From Clostridia bacterium (GTDB lineage Bacteria > Bacillota > Clostridia > Christensenellales > Aristaeellaceae), in assembly GCA_017429695.1 (NCBI GenBank), contig JAFROK010000031.1:124001-188000 (forward strand): 64,000 bases of DNA, in the 5' to 3' direction. This document shows, one piece after another, positions 35,657-45,019 of this stretch. The translations under genes were made by a program, and so were the position numbers. Within the stretch, counting starts at the first letter, position 1; each line of letters begins with the position of its first letter. A model generated the notes under the pieces. The model saw nothing but the letters and a program-made list of their open reading frames with translations. It was not told the origin of the DNA and made no database searches.

Positions 35657-37999
35657 ATGATGAACGCCAGTCAACTGATCCGTGATGCCGAACAACGCAT
35701 GATGACCGAAAGCCATAAATCCCTGAAGGAAGCCACCGCGTCCGAGCTTCACAACGCGGTGTCCGGCGCGGCAATGGATGCCATTGCCCCGCTGTGGAAG
35801 AAAAAGGAAGAAGAACGTTTTCCGAAAAAGCAGGCATACTACCTGTCCATGGAATATCTCGTCGGCCGCCTGGTTTACAACAATCTCTACTGCATGGGCC
35901 TGCTGGATGACGTCAGAAAGCTGCTTGCCGAAAAGGGCACGGATATTGCCCTGATGGAAGATGTGGAGGATGACGCTTTCGGCAATGGCGGCCTGGGACG
36001 GCTTGCGGCCTGCTTCCTGGACAGCGCCGTCACATGCAAAGTACCCCTCACCGGCTATGGTCTGCGTTTTCGCTACGGTCTGTTTAAGCAGCGCTTTGTC
36101 GACGGGCGCCAGGTGGAAGAACCCGATGACTGGGCCCGTTTCGGCGACCCGTGGTCCATCCGCCGGGTGGATGAAGCGGTCGTCGTGTCCATGAAAACCG
36201 GCGATGTGCTGGCCGTTCCGTATGATATGCCCGTCATCGGCTACGGCGCAAAGAATATCGGAACGCTCCGGCTGTGGCAGACCGAAAGCCTCCATGAAAT
36301 CGATTTTGACCAGTTCAATCAGCAGAATTATGCCAAAGCGGCGGAAAATAAAAACAAGGCAGAGGACATTACGAAATTCCTCTACCCGAACGATACCCGC
36401 AAGGAAGGAAAACAGCTTCGTGTCAAGCAGCAGTATGTGCTCGTTTCCGCCACCATGCAGGATATCCTGCGCGGGTACCGCAAACGCCACGGCCATGACT
36501 ATTCCTTCTTCGCAAAGGAAACCGCGGCCCAGCTGAACGATACCCATCCCACCATGGCCATTCCGGAGCTGATCCGACTCCTCGGGGAAGACGGTGTTCC
36601 CTTTGAGGAAGCCTTCCTTATTGCCAGGGATGCTTTTGCCTACACCAACCATACCGTCATGCAGGAAGCGCTCGAAAAATGGGATCTTTCCCTGCTGAAC
36701 TCCGTATGCCCGCAGATTGTATCCGTCATCCGCAAAATTGACGCCCGTTTCCGGAAGGAAATGAAAGCCCTGAACAAGGAGATTACGCCTTCCCTTTGCA
36801 TCATCCTGGACGGCCGCGTCCATATGGCGGAACTGGCCCTGTACGCTTCCCATGCGGTCAACGGTGTGGCAGCGCTGCATTCCGAAATCCTCAAAAACGA
36901 CGTGTTTGCCGACTGGTACGGAATCTATCCGGAACGCTTCCAGAACAAGACAAACGGCATTACCCAGCGCAGATGGCTCGGCCTGTGCAATCCGGAGCTG
37001 TGCAGCCTGATTGAGAGCAAAATCGGCCCGGATTTCATTACGGACCTGGACCAGCTCAAAAAGCTGATTCCCTCGCTGAATAACGCGTACTGCAAAAAAT
37101 TCATCGCTGTCAAGAACACGAAGAAAAAGCAGCTCTGCGCGGAAATCAAGGCAAAAGAAGGCATCTCCCTGGATCCGTCCATGGTCTTTGACGTCCAGGT
37201 CAAACGGCTCCATGAATACAAGCGCCAGTTTATGAACGCGCTGAGCATTCTCGCTATCTATGACCAGCTGAAGCGCGGCCAGCTGAAGGATCTGCCGCCG
37301 GTGGCCTTTATCTTCGGGGCCAAGGCTGCTCCGGGGTATGAACGGGCCAAAGCCATTATCCACTGGATCAATATGATCGCGGATAAAGTCAACAATGATC
37401 CGAAAACAAAAGACCGGCTGAAAGTGGTCTTCGTGCAGAATTATAACTGTTCCTGGGCAGAGAAAATCATTCCGGCCGCCGATATTTCCGAACAGATTTC
37501 CCCTGCCGGCACCGAAGCTTCCGGAACAGGCAATATGAAGCTGATGCTGAACGGTGCGGTCACCCTCGGCACCTTCGACGGCGCCAACGTGGAAATTGTG
37601 GAAGAAGCCGGCCGGGAAAACAATTATATCTTCGGCGCCACGGTCGACGAACTCGAAAAAATCAAAGATACCTATGACCCGAAAAAGATCTACCAGAAAA
37701 ACGCGCTCCTGCGCCGTGCGCTGGATACGCTGGTCGACGGTACCTTCCCCGATGATGACGGCCGCCTGAAGGAGCTCCATGACGCGATCCTGGAAGGCGC
37801 TTCCTGGCATAAACCGGATCATTACTACGTAATGAAGGATTTCCCGGGATATTACGAAACGAAACTCCAAGCGATCAAAGACGCAAAAACGGACGAAATC
37901 GCTTTCGCCCGTAAGTGCCTGATGAATGTGGCTTCCGCCGGCAAGTTCTCCTCAGACCGGACCATCCGGCAATATGCCAAAGAAATCTGGCATGTATGA
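35657..37999 (+). CDS. glgP: Glycogen/maltodextrin phosphorylase
   Basis: The enzyme splits terminal alpha-1,4-linked glucose from glycogen or maltodextrin with phosphate, releasing glucose-1-phosphate. The 780-residue protein has the N-terminal YYLSMEYLVGR, the GNGGLGRLAACFLDS substrate segment and the pyridoxal-phosphate site EASGTGNMKLMLNGA with Lys628. The length is usual, slightly short of the muscle enzyme. AGGAGG (35641-35646) lies before the ATG; the next codon is also ATG. It is the last gene of the lacI-malQ-glgP run. Its terminator hairpin lies inside the end of the convergent gene. Confidence 0.95.
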   Translation: MMNASQLIRDAEQRMMTESHKSLKEATASELHNAVSGAAMDAIAPLWKKKEEERFPKKQAYYLSMEYLVGRLVYNNLYCMGLLDDVRKLLAEKGTDIALMEDVEDDAFGNGGLGRLAACFLDSAVTCKVPLTGYGLRFRYGLFKQRFVDGRQVEEPDDWARFGDPWSIRRVDEAVVVSMKTGDVLAVPYDMPVIGYGAKNIGTLRLWQTESLHEIDFDQFNQQNYAKAAENKNKAEDITKFLYPNDTRKEGKQLRVKQQYVLVSATMQDILRGYRKRHGHDYSFFAKETAAQLNDTHPTMAIPELIRLLGEDGVPFEEAFLIARDAFAYTNHTVMQEALEKWDLSLLNSVCPQIVSVIRKIDARFRKEMKALNKEITPSLCIILDGRVHMAELALYASHAVNGVAALHSEILKNDVFADWYGIYPERFQNKTNGITQRRWLGLCNPELCSLIESKIGPDFITDLDQLKKLIPSLNNAYCKKFIAVKNTKKKQLCAEIKAKEGISLDPSMVFDVQVKRLHEYKRQFMNALSILAIYDQLKRGQLKDLPPVAFIFGAKAAPGYERAKAIIHWINMIADKVNNDPKTKDRLKVVFVQNYNCSWAEKIIPAADISEQISPAGTEASGTGNMKLMLNGAVTLGTFDGANVEIVEEAGRENNYIFGATVDELEKIKDTYDPKKIYQKNALLRRALDTLVDGTFPDDDGRLKELHDAILEGASWHKPDHYYVMKDFPGYYETKLQAIKDAKTDEIAFARKCLMNVASAGKFSSDRTIRQYAKEIWHV

Positions 38000-38000
38000 T

Positions 38001-39068
38001 TTATTTCCAGATATCCGGAGCAGGAACTTCATCCTGCTCCCTTTTTTCTTTCTCCCTTTTCAGGATAATCTTCTCCAGGATCACCGTACCGATGCCGACG
38101 ATCAGGAACAGGTAGTAGGTAAAGAACCGCCATACCAGCAGGGCCAGACCTTTGATTTTCTCCGTGAACACATTGGTGTAGTACAGCATGAAGAAGCCTT
38201 CATTCGCGCCGCTGGCGCCGGGAAGCGGCGTAGCGCTGGCGCTGACATACAGCAGGCAGCTCAGCGTGAGCACTTCATACCAGTGCGTCCCCTGCATGCC
38301 GAAGGCGTAGTAAACAAATACAATGGAACCCGTGAGTCCGAGCAGGCTCAGGAAGCTGCAGAGAAACTGCAGCAGGATCTGCCCGGGCATATGCATCAGA
38401 TCGTGTAGGGCTTTGTCATATGAATCGAGAATGCCGGATACTTTCTCAATCGTAGCGTCCGGCTTCTTGACCAGATGAATCTTGTTCAGCAGCCGGATGA
38501 TCCAGTTCAGGATGCCCTGGACCCACTTCCGCTTGAACGCCGCAAAGAGGACCAGCGGAACGGCGCCGAAATTGAGCAGCCAGCCGAACCGGACCACCCA
38601 CATCGCGCCCTGCAGCTGCCTGTAGACAAAATCCCGGTTCAGCAGGAACAGCACCAGGCTCATGGCCGAAATCATAAACTGGTTGGTGATAAAACGGATG
38701 GTAACCGCCATCGTCCCGTAGGCCACCGGAATGCCGGCTTTCCGCATGGAGTTGACCTGCATCGGCTGCCCGCCGGCAGCGCTGGGCGTGATATTGCTGT
38801 AATAAAAACCGATCAGGGCCACATTGATGGCGCGGCCGATGCTGATTTTAAAGCCGGCCCTGCGCAGATAGCACCAGTAGTTGAGCCCGTCAAACACGGT
38901 ATACGCCAGCCAGCAGAAAAACACGCACGTAAGCCACCAGAGATTCATCTGGGAAAACGCGGTGCCGATATCTGAAAGCTCCTGATTTCTGAGTGCAAGA
39001 AAAATTACAGCTGAAATGGAAAGAACGATAAACAGAATGCTCAGAATTTTCTTGAGATTCGGTTTCAT
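38001..39068 (-). CDS. Flippase-like integral membrane protein (LPG_synthase_TM / UPF0104 family)
   Basis: The 355-residue protein has about eight membrane helices and the family signature NITPSAAGGQPMQ, with a late LPGASGANEGFF segment. It resembles the membrane half of MprF, which moves lipids across the membrane, but it lacks the soluble lysyl-transferase domain, so only transport of a lipid or lipid-linked sugar is inferred. A CAGGAGGAAG site precedes the ATG. Its last codons carry the terminator hairpin of glgP. No clear promoter was seen in the 93 bases upstream, so it may be read from the beta-galactosidase gene. Confidence 0.85.
   Translation of the reverse strand: MKPNLKKILSILFIVLSISAVIFLALRNQELSDIGTAFSQMNLWWLTCVFFCWLAYTVFDGLNYWCYLRRAGFKISIGRAINVALIGFYYSNITPSAAGGQPMQVNSMRKAGIPVAYGTMAVTIRFITNQFMISAMSLVLFLLNRDFVYRQLQGAMWVVRFGWLLNFGAVPLVLFAAFKRKWVQGILNWIIRLLNKIHLVKKPDATIEKVSGILDSYDKALHDLMHMPGQILLQFLCSFLSLLGLTGSIVFVYYAFGMQGTHWYEVLTLSCLLYVSASATPLPGASGANEGFFMLYYTNVFTEKIKGLALLVWRFFTYYLFLIVGIGTVILEKIILKREKEKREQDEVPAPDIWK
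38017..38047 (+). terminator. glgP terminator inside the 3' end of the flippase gene
   Basis: GGAGCAGGA (38017-38025) pairs with TCCTGCTCC (38032-38040), followed by six T (38042-38047). It lies 17 bases after the glgP stop and codes for residues near the C-terminus of the opposite-strand protein. Confidence 0.8.
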
Positions 39069-39161
39069 TTCTTCCTCCTGATTTCAGCTGCTGATATAAT
39101 CATTCATCCTACAAAGGGGCCGTTTGGAAATAATCCAAAGAATATTTTACCGCATTTATGC

Positions 39162-42100
39162 TTAAGTGTCCAGCTTTTTGAACCTGAATCCGTCGAAATC
39201 GAACTGGCTGCCGGGCAGGAAAACAAACGATACGGAACACATCCCGCCGGGCACCTGAATGTCAAAGGACTGTACGGAACCGCCGTTGCCGCTGAAATCG
39301 GCGATTTCCGTCACGCCGTTTCCTGCCTCACCGGTAATCCGGACGGTAATGGCATTCACGTTCAGCGGCGTTTTTCCTTTGATTTCGAGCCTGTTTTTGC
39401 GGGTTTTCCCGAAATCCATGCCGTTGAATGTGAGCGTCACGTTGTTGCCGATCTCGCATACCGAGGAACCGTCTTTCCGAAATGAATCCCCGTATACCTG
39501 ATCCGCCTCTCCCGCGGAAAGCGGCAGAAACGCGCGGCTTTGCTTTTCAAACACAAACCCCTTCATATGGACCTTCTGTTTCATGCGGAAGCAGACGGTC
39601 CGGATGCCTGTCAGCCGTTCCGGCAGCTGATAGGTTTCCTCCTGGTATACGTTCCAGATGCTGGGCTTTTCATAATGCAGGGTTGTGATCAGGCGTCCCC
39701 CTTCAGCCGGATCGCCGTCCAGCAGTTCAATCTCGTAGGGCTTGTCATCCAGTGCGAAAATCGAAACGGTGATCCTGTCCGATCCGGCCTTTCCGAAATC
39801 CAGCCTGGAAAATCCGGCCATGCTTTCATTTTCCCGGTCAAAGGCGATTCCCTTTTCGTTTCCGGTGCCGATTTCACCCGTATGCAGGTCAAACAGGCCG
39901 GCCGAAACAAAGCGATACGGATCCAGGGAAGGTTTTCCGACCCCTTCCGCGCTGATTTCGATCTGGCTGATCAGATCCGCGTGGCTTTCCGTTTCCCCGG
40001 TCATTGCGCGCAGATAGAAATAACCGTCGCCTGAGGCTGTCACATAAACCCGGCCCTGATCCTCCCGGACCATCGCATAAGGCGTTTCGATCCCGGCAGC
40101 ATTGGTAACCTGCCAGGTGACATCCTGCCTGTCCGCGTTTTCAGGCAGATATTTCCAGTCAAAGGCACATTCAGGGTTGTCCGGTGTAATCTTATTTCCG
40201 TGAACCGCGGCAATTTCAATTTTCCTTATAGGCCTGCGGATGTTCCGGGCGTGGTCCGGAATCCGCATGACGCGTGATTGTCCCTGCCTGATCTCAGAAG
40301 CCTGAACCGGGATTGTCAGTTCACTGCATTTCCCGTCTGCTGAGGTCACGCTGATCTTCACGTCTTCCCGGATCCCGCTGGAGCCGATGATTGCCAGGAG
40401 TTTTCCGCCGAAGAGCCGCCGGTCATTGCTCTTGTATCCGTCCGGATCCGTGGAATCTCCGTTGTCCGTTCCCATCAGGCATCCGCCGCCGGAAACGCTG
40501 ATGTGAACCCGGTCCCGCGCGTTGTCCACCGGATTGCCGTTTCGGTCGGCGGCGCAAATCCGGACAAACGACAGATCCCATCCGTCCGACAGCAGATATT
40601 CATCCTCACATTGCAGCACAAAATGATCGGTATCTTCCGGGGTCACCCGGACATCCCGCATAATTTCCTGACCGTCCACATTGTAGCCGATTGCTTCCAG
40701 CGTGCCGGGCTCATACGGGATTTTCCAGACCGGCAGGCACTTTTCAGCATCATCCGCCGAAACGCGCTTCCGGCCGCATGTTTTTCCGTTCAGCAGCAGT
40801 TCGGCTTCCGCACAGTTGGTCATCACCGGGATATCAATCAGCTGTCCGGGGTTCCAGTCCCAGTAGACGCCGATATGAAGCGTCGGCCGGTCGCTCCACA
40901 GGCTCCTGAAAAGATAATACGGGTCTTTCGGAAAGCAGGCCGTATCAGCCTGGCCGAAATAACATGAACGCGTATGATATGGCGTGGGTTCGCCAATATA
41001 GTCAATGCCGCTCCAGATAAACTGCCCCATGCTGTATCCGCACTTCAGATCGTCCACAATCATGGACTTCAGGTCCAGCGCGCCCCAGCTGGTGTTGCTG
41101 TTGCCGAGGGCGGAGCACTGCTGATCCGCTTCGCTCATCACGCTCTGTTCAATCGGAAAATGATAGATATTGCGGCTTGCAAGCACGCTGGCGGTTTCGC
41201 TGCCATAGATCACCCAGTCCGGATGCTGCCGGTGATGGGACTCATATAATTTTTCGCCGTAATTATATCCGGCTGTTTTGACGATCTCAGCGCACCGCTG
41301 TCCTCCTTCCCACGGCATATAGTTGCAGCCGAAAGTCACAGCCCCGTGATGCCCTGGATCGTGTTTCTCCACCTGTTCCTTCAGCATGCGGGTGACTTCC
41401 GTTCCGCGCATATCCGCATGCATATCGTAAATTTCGTTGCCGATGGACCACATGATGACGGAAGGATGGCACCTGTCCCGCCGGACCCAGGAAGCAACGT
41501 CTTCCGCTTCATTTTCATCAAAGAAGCGGGCGTAATCGTAGGTCGTTTTCGGCCTTTCCCACATGTCAAAGGCTTCATCAACCACCAGGATGCCCATTTC
41601 ATCGCATAAATCCAGCAGCTTTTCAGCCGGCGGATTATGGCTGGTCCGGATCGCGTTGACGCCCATATCCTTCATTAACTTCAGCTGCCGGCGAGCCGCT
41701 TTTTCGTGAAACGCGGAGCCCAGGGCGCCGAGATCATGATGGAGGCATACGCCATGGAGCTTGACCGGCTTCCCGTTCAGGAAGAATCCGTGATCCGGAT
41801 CAAACGTGGTTTCCCGCAGGCCGAATTTCAGGACTCCGGTCTGTTTCCCGTAAGTATAGTGCAGCTGATAAAGCTTCGGGTCTTCAATGGACCACGCCTG
41901 CGCAGCCATTTCGAATTCCGTATGGATGGCGTGTTCGATCCCCGAAGCAGATCCTTCCGCCAGCTGTGTGCCTTGTTCATCCGTAATACGGCACTGAAAC
42001 AGACCCCGGTCTGTTCCGTGTGTTTCCGCGCTCAGGCTGACTTTCCAGCCATCTCCGGTTTTCTTTTCCGAAATGGCAAAGCTGTACGGCACAATATAAT

Positions 42101-42530
42101 CCTGCGGCAGGCATACCAGTTTCACGTCCCGGAAGATCCCGCTGCCGGAATACCACCTGGAATTCGGGCTCTGGTGGCGTATATGCACATAAATCCGGTT
42201 CGTTCCCGCTTTGATTTTCCCGCTCAGGTCCGCCGTGAACGCGGTATATCCGTAGGCATGGGAACAGATCATATGGCCGTTCAGCCATACGTCGCAGTCC
42301 ATATACACCCCGTCAAACTGCAGCAGCATGACCGGCGCATGGTTTTCCGGAATCTCAAGCTCCCGGCAGTACCAGGCGTCGGCGGATTCATAAAGATCGT
42401 TTTCCTGCCAGATCAGCCAGTCATGGGGCAGATCCACCGCCTGCCATCCGGACGGATCCTTCATGGCGTCAAATGTGCTGCCTGGCTGCATTTTTTTGAA
42501 CATCCAGCCGTCATTGATCAGAAGATCCAT
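39162..42530 (-). CDS. GH2-family beta-galactosidase-like glycosidase
   Basis: The 1,122-residue protein has the GH2 layout: sugar-binding domain (about 1-170), immunoglobulin-like domain, and TIM barrel (about 270-560) with the acid/base Glu366 in SIGNEIYD and the nucleophile Glu445 in YGSETAS, then a DUF4982-type Ig domain and extra C-terminal beta domains (about 850-1122, RFSADFDLADQI-type segments on the other strand are shadows) including two galactose-binding-like modules. There is no signal peptide, so it is intracellular and probably acts on imported oligosaccharides. Beta-galactosidase is likely, but GH2 also covers glucuronidases and mannosidases. GGAGG precedes the ATG. It lies 24 bases after gpsA on the same strand. 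Confidence 0.88.
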   Translation of the reverse strand: MDLLINDGWMFKKMQPGSTFDAMKDPSGWQAVDLPHDWLIWQENDLYESADAWYCRELEIPENHAPVMLLQFDGVYMDCDVWLNGHMICSHAYGYTAFTADLSGKIKAGTNRIYVHIRHQSPNSRWYSGSGIFRDVKLVCLPQDYIVPYSFAISEKKTGDGWKVSLSAETHGTDRGLFQCRITDEQGTQLAEGSASGIEHAIHTEFEMAAQAWSIEDPKLYQLHYTYGKQTGVLKFGLRETTFDPDHGFFLNGKPVKLHGVCLHHDLGALGSAFHEKAARRQLKLMKDMGVNAIRTSHNPPAEKLLDLCDEMGILVVDEAFDMWERPKTTYDYARFFDENEAEDVASWVRRDRCHPSVIMWSIGNEIYDMHADMRGTEVTRMLKEQVEKHDPGHHGAVTFGCNYMPWEGGQRCAEIVKTAGYNYGEKLYESHHRQHPDWVIYGSETASVLASRNIYHFPIEQSVMSEADQQCSALGNSNTSWGALDLKSMIVDDLKCGYSMGQFIWSGIDYIGEPTPYHTRSCYFGQADTACFPKDPYYLFRSLWSDRPTLHIGVYWDWNPGQLIDIPVMTNCAEAELLLNGKTCGRKRVSADDAEKCLPVWKIPYEPGTLEAIGYNVDGQEIMRDVRVTPEDTDHFVLQCEDEYLLSDGWDLSFVRICAADRNGNPVDNARDRVHISVSGGGCLMGTDNGDSTDPDGYKSNDRRLFGGKLLAIIGSSGIREDVKISVTSADGKCSELTIPVQASEIRQGQSRVMRIPDHARNIRRPIRKIEIAAVHGNKITPDNPECAFDWKYLPENADRQDVTWQVTNAAGIETPYAMVREDQGRVYVTASGDGYFYLRAMTGETESHADLISQIEISAEGVGKPSLDPYRFVSAGLFDLHTGEIGTGNEKGIAFDRENESMAGFSRLDFGKAGSDRITVSIFALDDKPYEIELLDGDPAEGGRLITTLHYEKPSIWNVYQEETYQLPERLTGIRTVCFRMKQKVHMKGFVFEKQSRAFLPLSAGEADQVYGDSFRKDGSSVCEIGNNVTLTFNGMDFGKTRKNRLEIKGKTPLNVNAITVRITGEAGNGVTEIADFSGNGGSVQSFDIQVPGGMCSVSFVFLPGSQFDFDGFRFKKLDT

Positions 42531-42554
42531 CCTTTTTTCCTCCGGAAATGATTT

Positions 42555-43556
42555 TTATCTGGTTTCCCGTTTCAGGCTGCGCCCCATCAGGTCACGGACA
42601 ATTTTAGCCGGATCGGCCTTTTCATCCACGATCTGGCGGACCGCGTCGATCAGCGGCATATCCATCCGGTATTTGCGGCACAGGCTGACAGCGGCCGGCA
42701 GCGCATTGATGCCTTCGACCACCATGCCGATCTGGCGGACGGCTTCATCCGCCGGAACCCCCTGGCCGATCAGGATGCCGCAGCGGTTGTTTCTGGAATG
42801 GTTGCTGGTCGCGGTCACAATCAGGTCGCCGATACCGGCCAGGCCGAAAAAAGTCCGCTCCTCGCATCCCATGGCCAGGCCGAGCCTGCGGATTTCTTCC
42901 ATTCCCCGCGTAATCATGGCCGCCCGGGTATTATCGCCGTATCCCAGGCCCCTGGCAATGCCCACAGCCAGCGCTTCAACATTTTTCAGGGCGCCGCAGA
43001 TCTGAACGCCCCGGATATCCGGATTGGTGTAGGGACGGATGCACGTTCCCTCAAACAGCTTCTGAACCCGGACCGCATCCTCTTCAGGACCCGCAGCGAC
43101 AATCAGCGTCGGAAGATCCACGGCCACTTCTTCCGCGTGGGTCGGTCCGCTGATCGCCGTGACGCGCGGACTGTGAATTCCCGCCCGGCCCAGCTCATCC
43201 GTGATCACCTCGGTCATCGTCATCAGCGTGTCGCGTTCAATTCCCTTGGACGCATTTACCCAGACGGGATCATGATGAACAACCGGCGCGAAGGTGCGGA
43301 TTGTCTCCCGCATATACACGGAGGGCACAACGGTCAGGATGAATTCCGCTTCCCGGATGGCCTCTTCAGGATCATCCGTGAAAGCAATCTCTTCGGGAAT
43401 CATCACATCCGGAAGATTCGGCGCTTTCCGGCTTTCGCGCAGCCGGTCGCATTCTTCGGCGAATTTGCTCCAGACAACCAGGCTGTGCCCGTTCATGGAC
43501 AGCACCCGCGACAAAGCGATTCCCCATGTGCCGGCGCCAAGAACTGCAATCCTCAT
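42555..43556 (-). CDS. gpsA: Glycerol-3-phosphate dehydrogenase [NAD(P)+]
   Basis: GpsA reduces dihydroxyacetone phosphate to sn-glycerol-3-phosphate, the backbone of membrane phospholipids. The 333-residue protein has the N-terminal NAD-binding GAGTWGIAL, the NASKGIE segment with its catalytic Lys, the ISGPTHAEEVA segment and CGALKNVEALAVGIARGLGYGDN with its active Lys. The length is usual. The start overlaps the DUF1934 stop (ATGA, 43553-43556), so the two genes are translationally coupled. GH2 glycosidase follows after 24 bases. Confidence 0.96.
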   Translation of the reverse strand: MRIAVLGAGTWGIALSRVLSMNGHSLVVWSKFAEECDRLRESRKAPNLPDVMIPEEIAFTDDPEEAIREAEFILTVVPSVYMRETIRTFAPVVHHDPVWVNASKGIERDTLMTMTEVITDELGRAGIHSPRVTAISGPTHAEEVAVDLPTLIVAAGPEEDAVRVQKLFEGTCIRPYTNPDIRGVQICGALKNVEALAVGIARGLGYGDNTRAAMITRGMEEIRRLGLAMGCEERTFFGLAGIGDLIVTATSNHSRNNRCGILIGQGVPADEAVRQIGMVVEGINALPAAVSLCRKYRMDMPLIDAVRQIVDEKADPAKIVRDLMGRSLKRETR

Positions 43557-44017
43557 TGTGCTTTTCCTTTCCTCTCCGCTGTGTATTCAAGATGAAGCTC
43601 GTTGGTGGAAGCATAGGCGCCCTGGAAATCCAGCTGGTATTTCAGGTGGACCGATCCTTTATCCGGCCCGATCATGCAGCTGACATCCCGGGCGAAAACG
43701 CCCATGTTCATTTCCCCGTACGGCGTCTGGTAAACGCCTTCATACCGCTGCTGCGGAACAAACACCATGGTGTTGGTCACGTCGCCGTGCCGCGTCATGG
43801 TCACCCGGCTTTTGCCCATTTCCAGGGATACCAGGGCGGTCATGGTTTCGCCGCTTTCCTCATCGTGAAGTGATTCGGTATATCGGATAACTGCTTCCCC
43901 GTTCGGAAGCATGGAAAGATTGCCCCGCGTCATAAACTGGATGGGATAATCAGGTGCCTGATCATACCGGGCGGTTGCCAGGAGATTGATCAGTACAGGC
44001 TTGTTTTCATCTGCCAT
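43553..44017 (-). CDS. DUF1934 domain protein
   Basis: The 154-residue protein fits the DUF1934 family (YwiB-like), an eight-stranded beta-barrel, lipocalin-like fold found in Bacillota. The match rests on the size, on the beta-rich pattern (MLPNGEAVIRYTES, VSLEMGKSRVTMTRHG, PYGEMNMGVFARDV) and on LKYQLDFQG. Its function is unknown. I chose the ATG at 44017 because GGGAGAGGG lies before it; a Met six codons upstream lacks this. It is co-transcribed and coupled with gpsA. Confidence 0.78.
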   Translation of the reverse strand: MADENKPVLINLLATARYDQAPDYPIQFMTRGNLSMLPNGEAVIRYTESLHDEESGETMTALVSLEMGKSRVTMTRHGDVTNTMVFVPQQRYEGVYQTPYGEMNMGVFARDVSCMIGPDKGSVHLKYQLDFQGAYASTNELHLEYTAERKGKAQ

Positions 44018-44050
44018 CTTGCCCTCTCCCTTCATTCGTTTTCCCGTTTC

Positions 44051-44079
44051 AGTTTACATCTCTTCCCCGGGCTTTGCAA
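44051..44079 (-). promoter_or_regulatory. Promoter of DUF1934-gpsA
   Basis: On the minus strand TTGCAA (44074-44079) and TAAACT (44051-44056) are separated by 17 bases, 34 bases before the start at 44017. Confidence 0.4.
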
Positions 44080-44088
44080 TAGAATCTC

Positions 44089-44117
44089 TTGCCTTTTTTC
44101 CGGCCCGGCGGTATCAT
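44089..44117 (+). promoter_or_regulatory. Promoter of ispE
   Basis: TTGCCT (44089-44094) and TATCAT (44112-44117) are separated by 17 bases, 30 bases before the ispE start. Confidence 0.45.
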
Positions 44118-44146
44118 GGCCTCGGATCATTCATCCGGAGGTTACT

Positions 44147-45013
44147 ATGCGTCTGGAAGCATTTGCAAAAATCAACTGGTCCCTTGATATTACGGGAATC
44201 CGTGAGGACGGATATCATCTGATGGACATGGTCATGCAGCCTGTTTCCGTTGCGGACGAAATCACACTGCTCCCGTCCCGCGAAATGAAAATCACAACCA
44301 GCGGAACGCCGCGTTCCCGCGCGGATGATACCAACCTGGCCATCCGCGCCGCCCGGGCACTGCAGCAGGCCGCCGGCGTTTCATCCTGCGTTTCCGTCCA
44401 TGTGCACAAGCGCATCCCGATGGGCGCCGGCATGGGCGGAGGCAGCGCCGATGCCGCCGCCGTACTGTACGGCCTGAACCATTTATGGAACACCGGGTTT
44501 TCATCCCAGGAACTCGAAAAAATCGGCCTCACACTTGGCGCGGACGTTCCCTTCTGCCTCCGCGGCGGCCTGACGCGAACCACCGGCATCGGCGAAATCA
44601 TGGAAAATCACTTCTGCAAAAGCAATTACTGGCTCCTTGTTTTCCAGCCCTGCCGCGGCCTGAGCACCCGGGAAATCTTCACGGATTGGCTGATGTCCGA
44701 AACCGTTCATCCGGATACCCCCGGGGTCCTGAAAGCGCTTGAAACCGGCAATCCCGACCTGCTGGGCGAATCCATCGGAAACGTACTGGAGCCTGTTTCG
44801 GCCCGCCGCTGCCCTGAGATTCAGGAGGCAAAGGACTCCCTGATGCTTGCCGGCGCCCGGGCCGCGTCCATGACGGGAAGCGGCAGCGCCGTTTTCGGCC
44901 TTTTCCGTTCCCGCACCGATGCCGAAAAGGCATCCGCCGCGCTTTCCCGCCGCTGGAAAAACATCTTTGTCTGCCATACCCAGTCGGACAGCATTCGGAT
45001 CCTGGAGGAATAG
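44147..45013 (+). CDS. ispE: 4-diphosphocytidyl-2-C-methyl-D-erythritol kinase
   Basis: IspE phosphorylates CDP-methylerythritol in the non-mevalonate (MEP) isoprenoid pathway. The 288-residue GHMP kinase has the N-terminal AKINWSLDITGIREDGYH (Lys and Asp near the substrate), the ATP loop IPMGAGMGGGSADAAA and the late MTGSGSAVFGLF motif. The length is normal. CCGGAGG lies before the ATG. The TtcA-like gene follows after 6 bases in the same transcript. Confidence 0.95.
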   Translation: MRLEAFAKINWSLDITGIREDGYHLMDMVMQPVSVADEITLLPSREMKITTSGTPRSRADDTNLAIRAARALQQAAGVSSCVSVHVHKRIPMGAGMGGGSADAAAVLYGLNHLWNTGFSSQELEKIGLTLGADVPFCLRGGLTRTTGIGEIMENHFCKSNYWLLVFQPCRGLSTREIFTDWLMSETVHPDTPGVLKALETGNPDLLGESIGNVLEPVSARRCPEIQEAKDSLMLAGARAASMTGSGSAVFGLFRSRTDAEKASAALSRRWKNIFVCHTQSDSIRILEE

Positions 45014-45019
45014 AAACAG

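Noticed and set aside
35591-37870. 759-residue minus-strand frame
   Set aside because: It is antisense to glgP, whose catalytic and PLP motifs are clear. Long antisense frames are expected with this GC-biased codon use.
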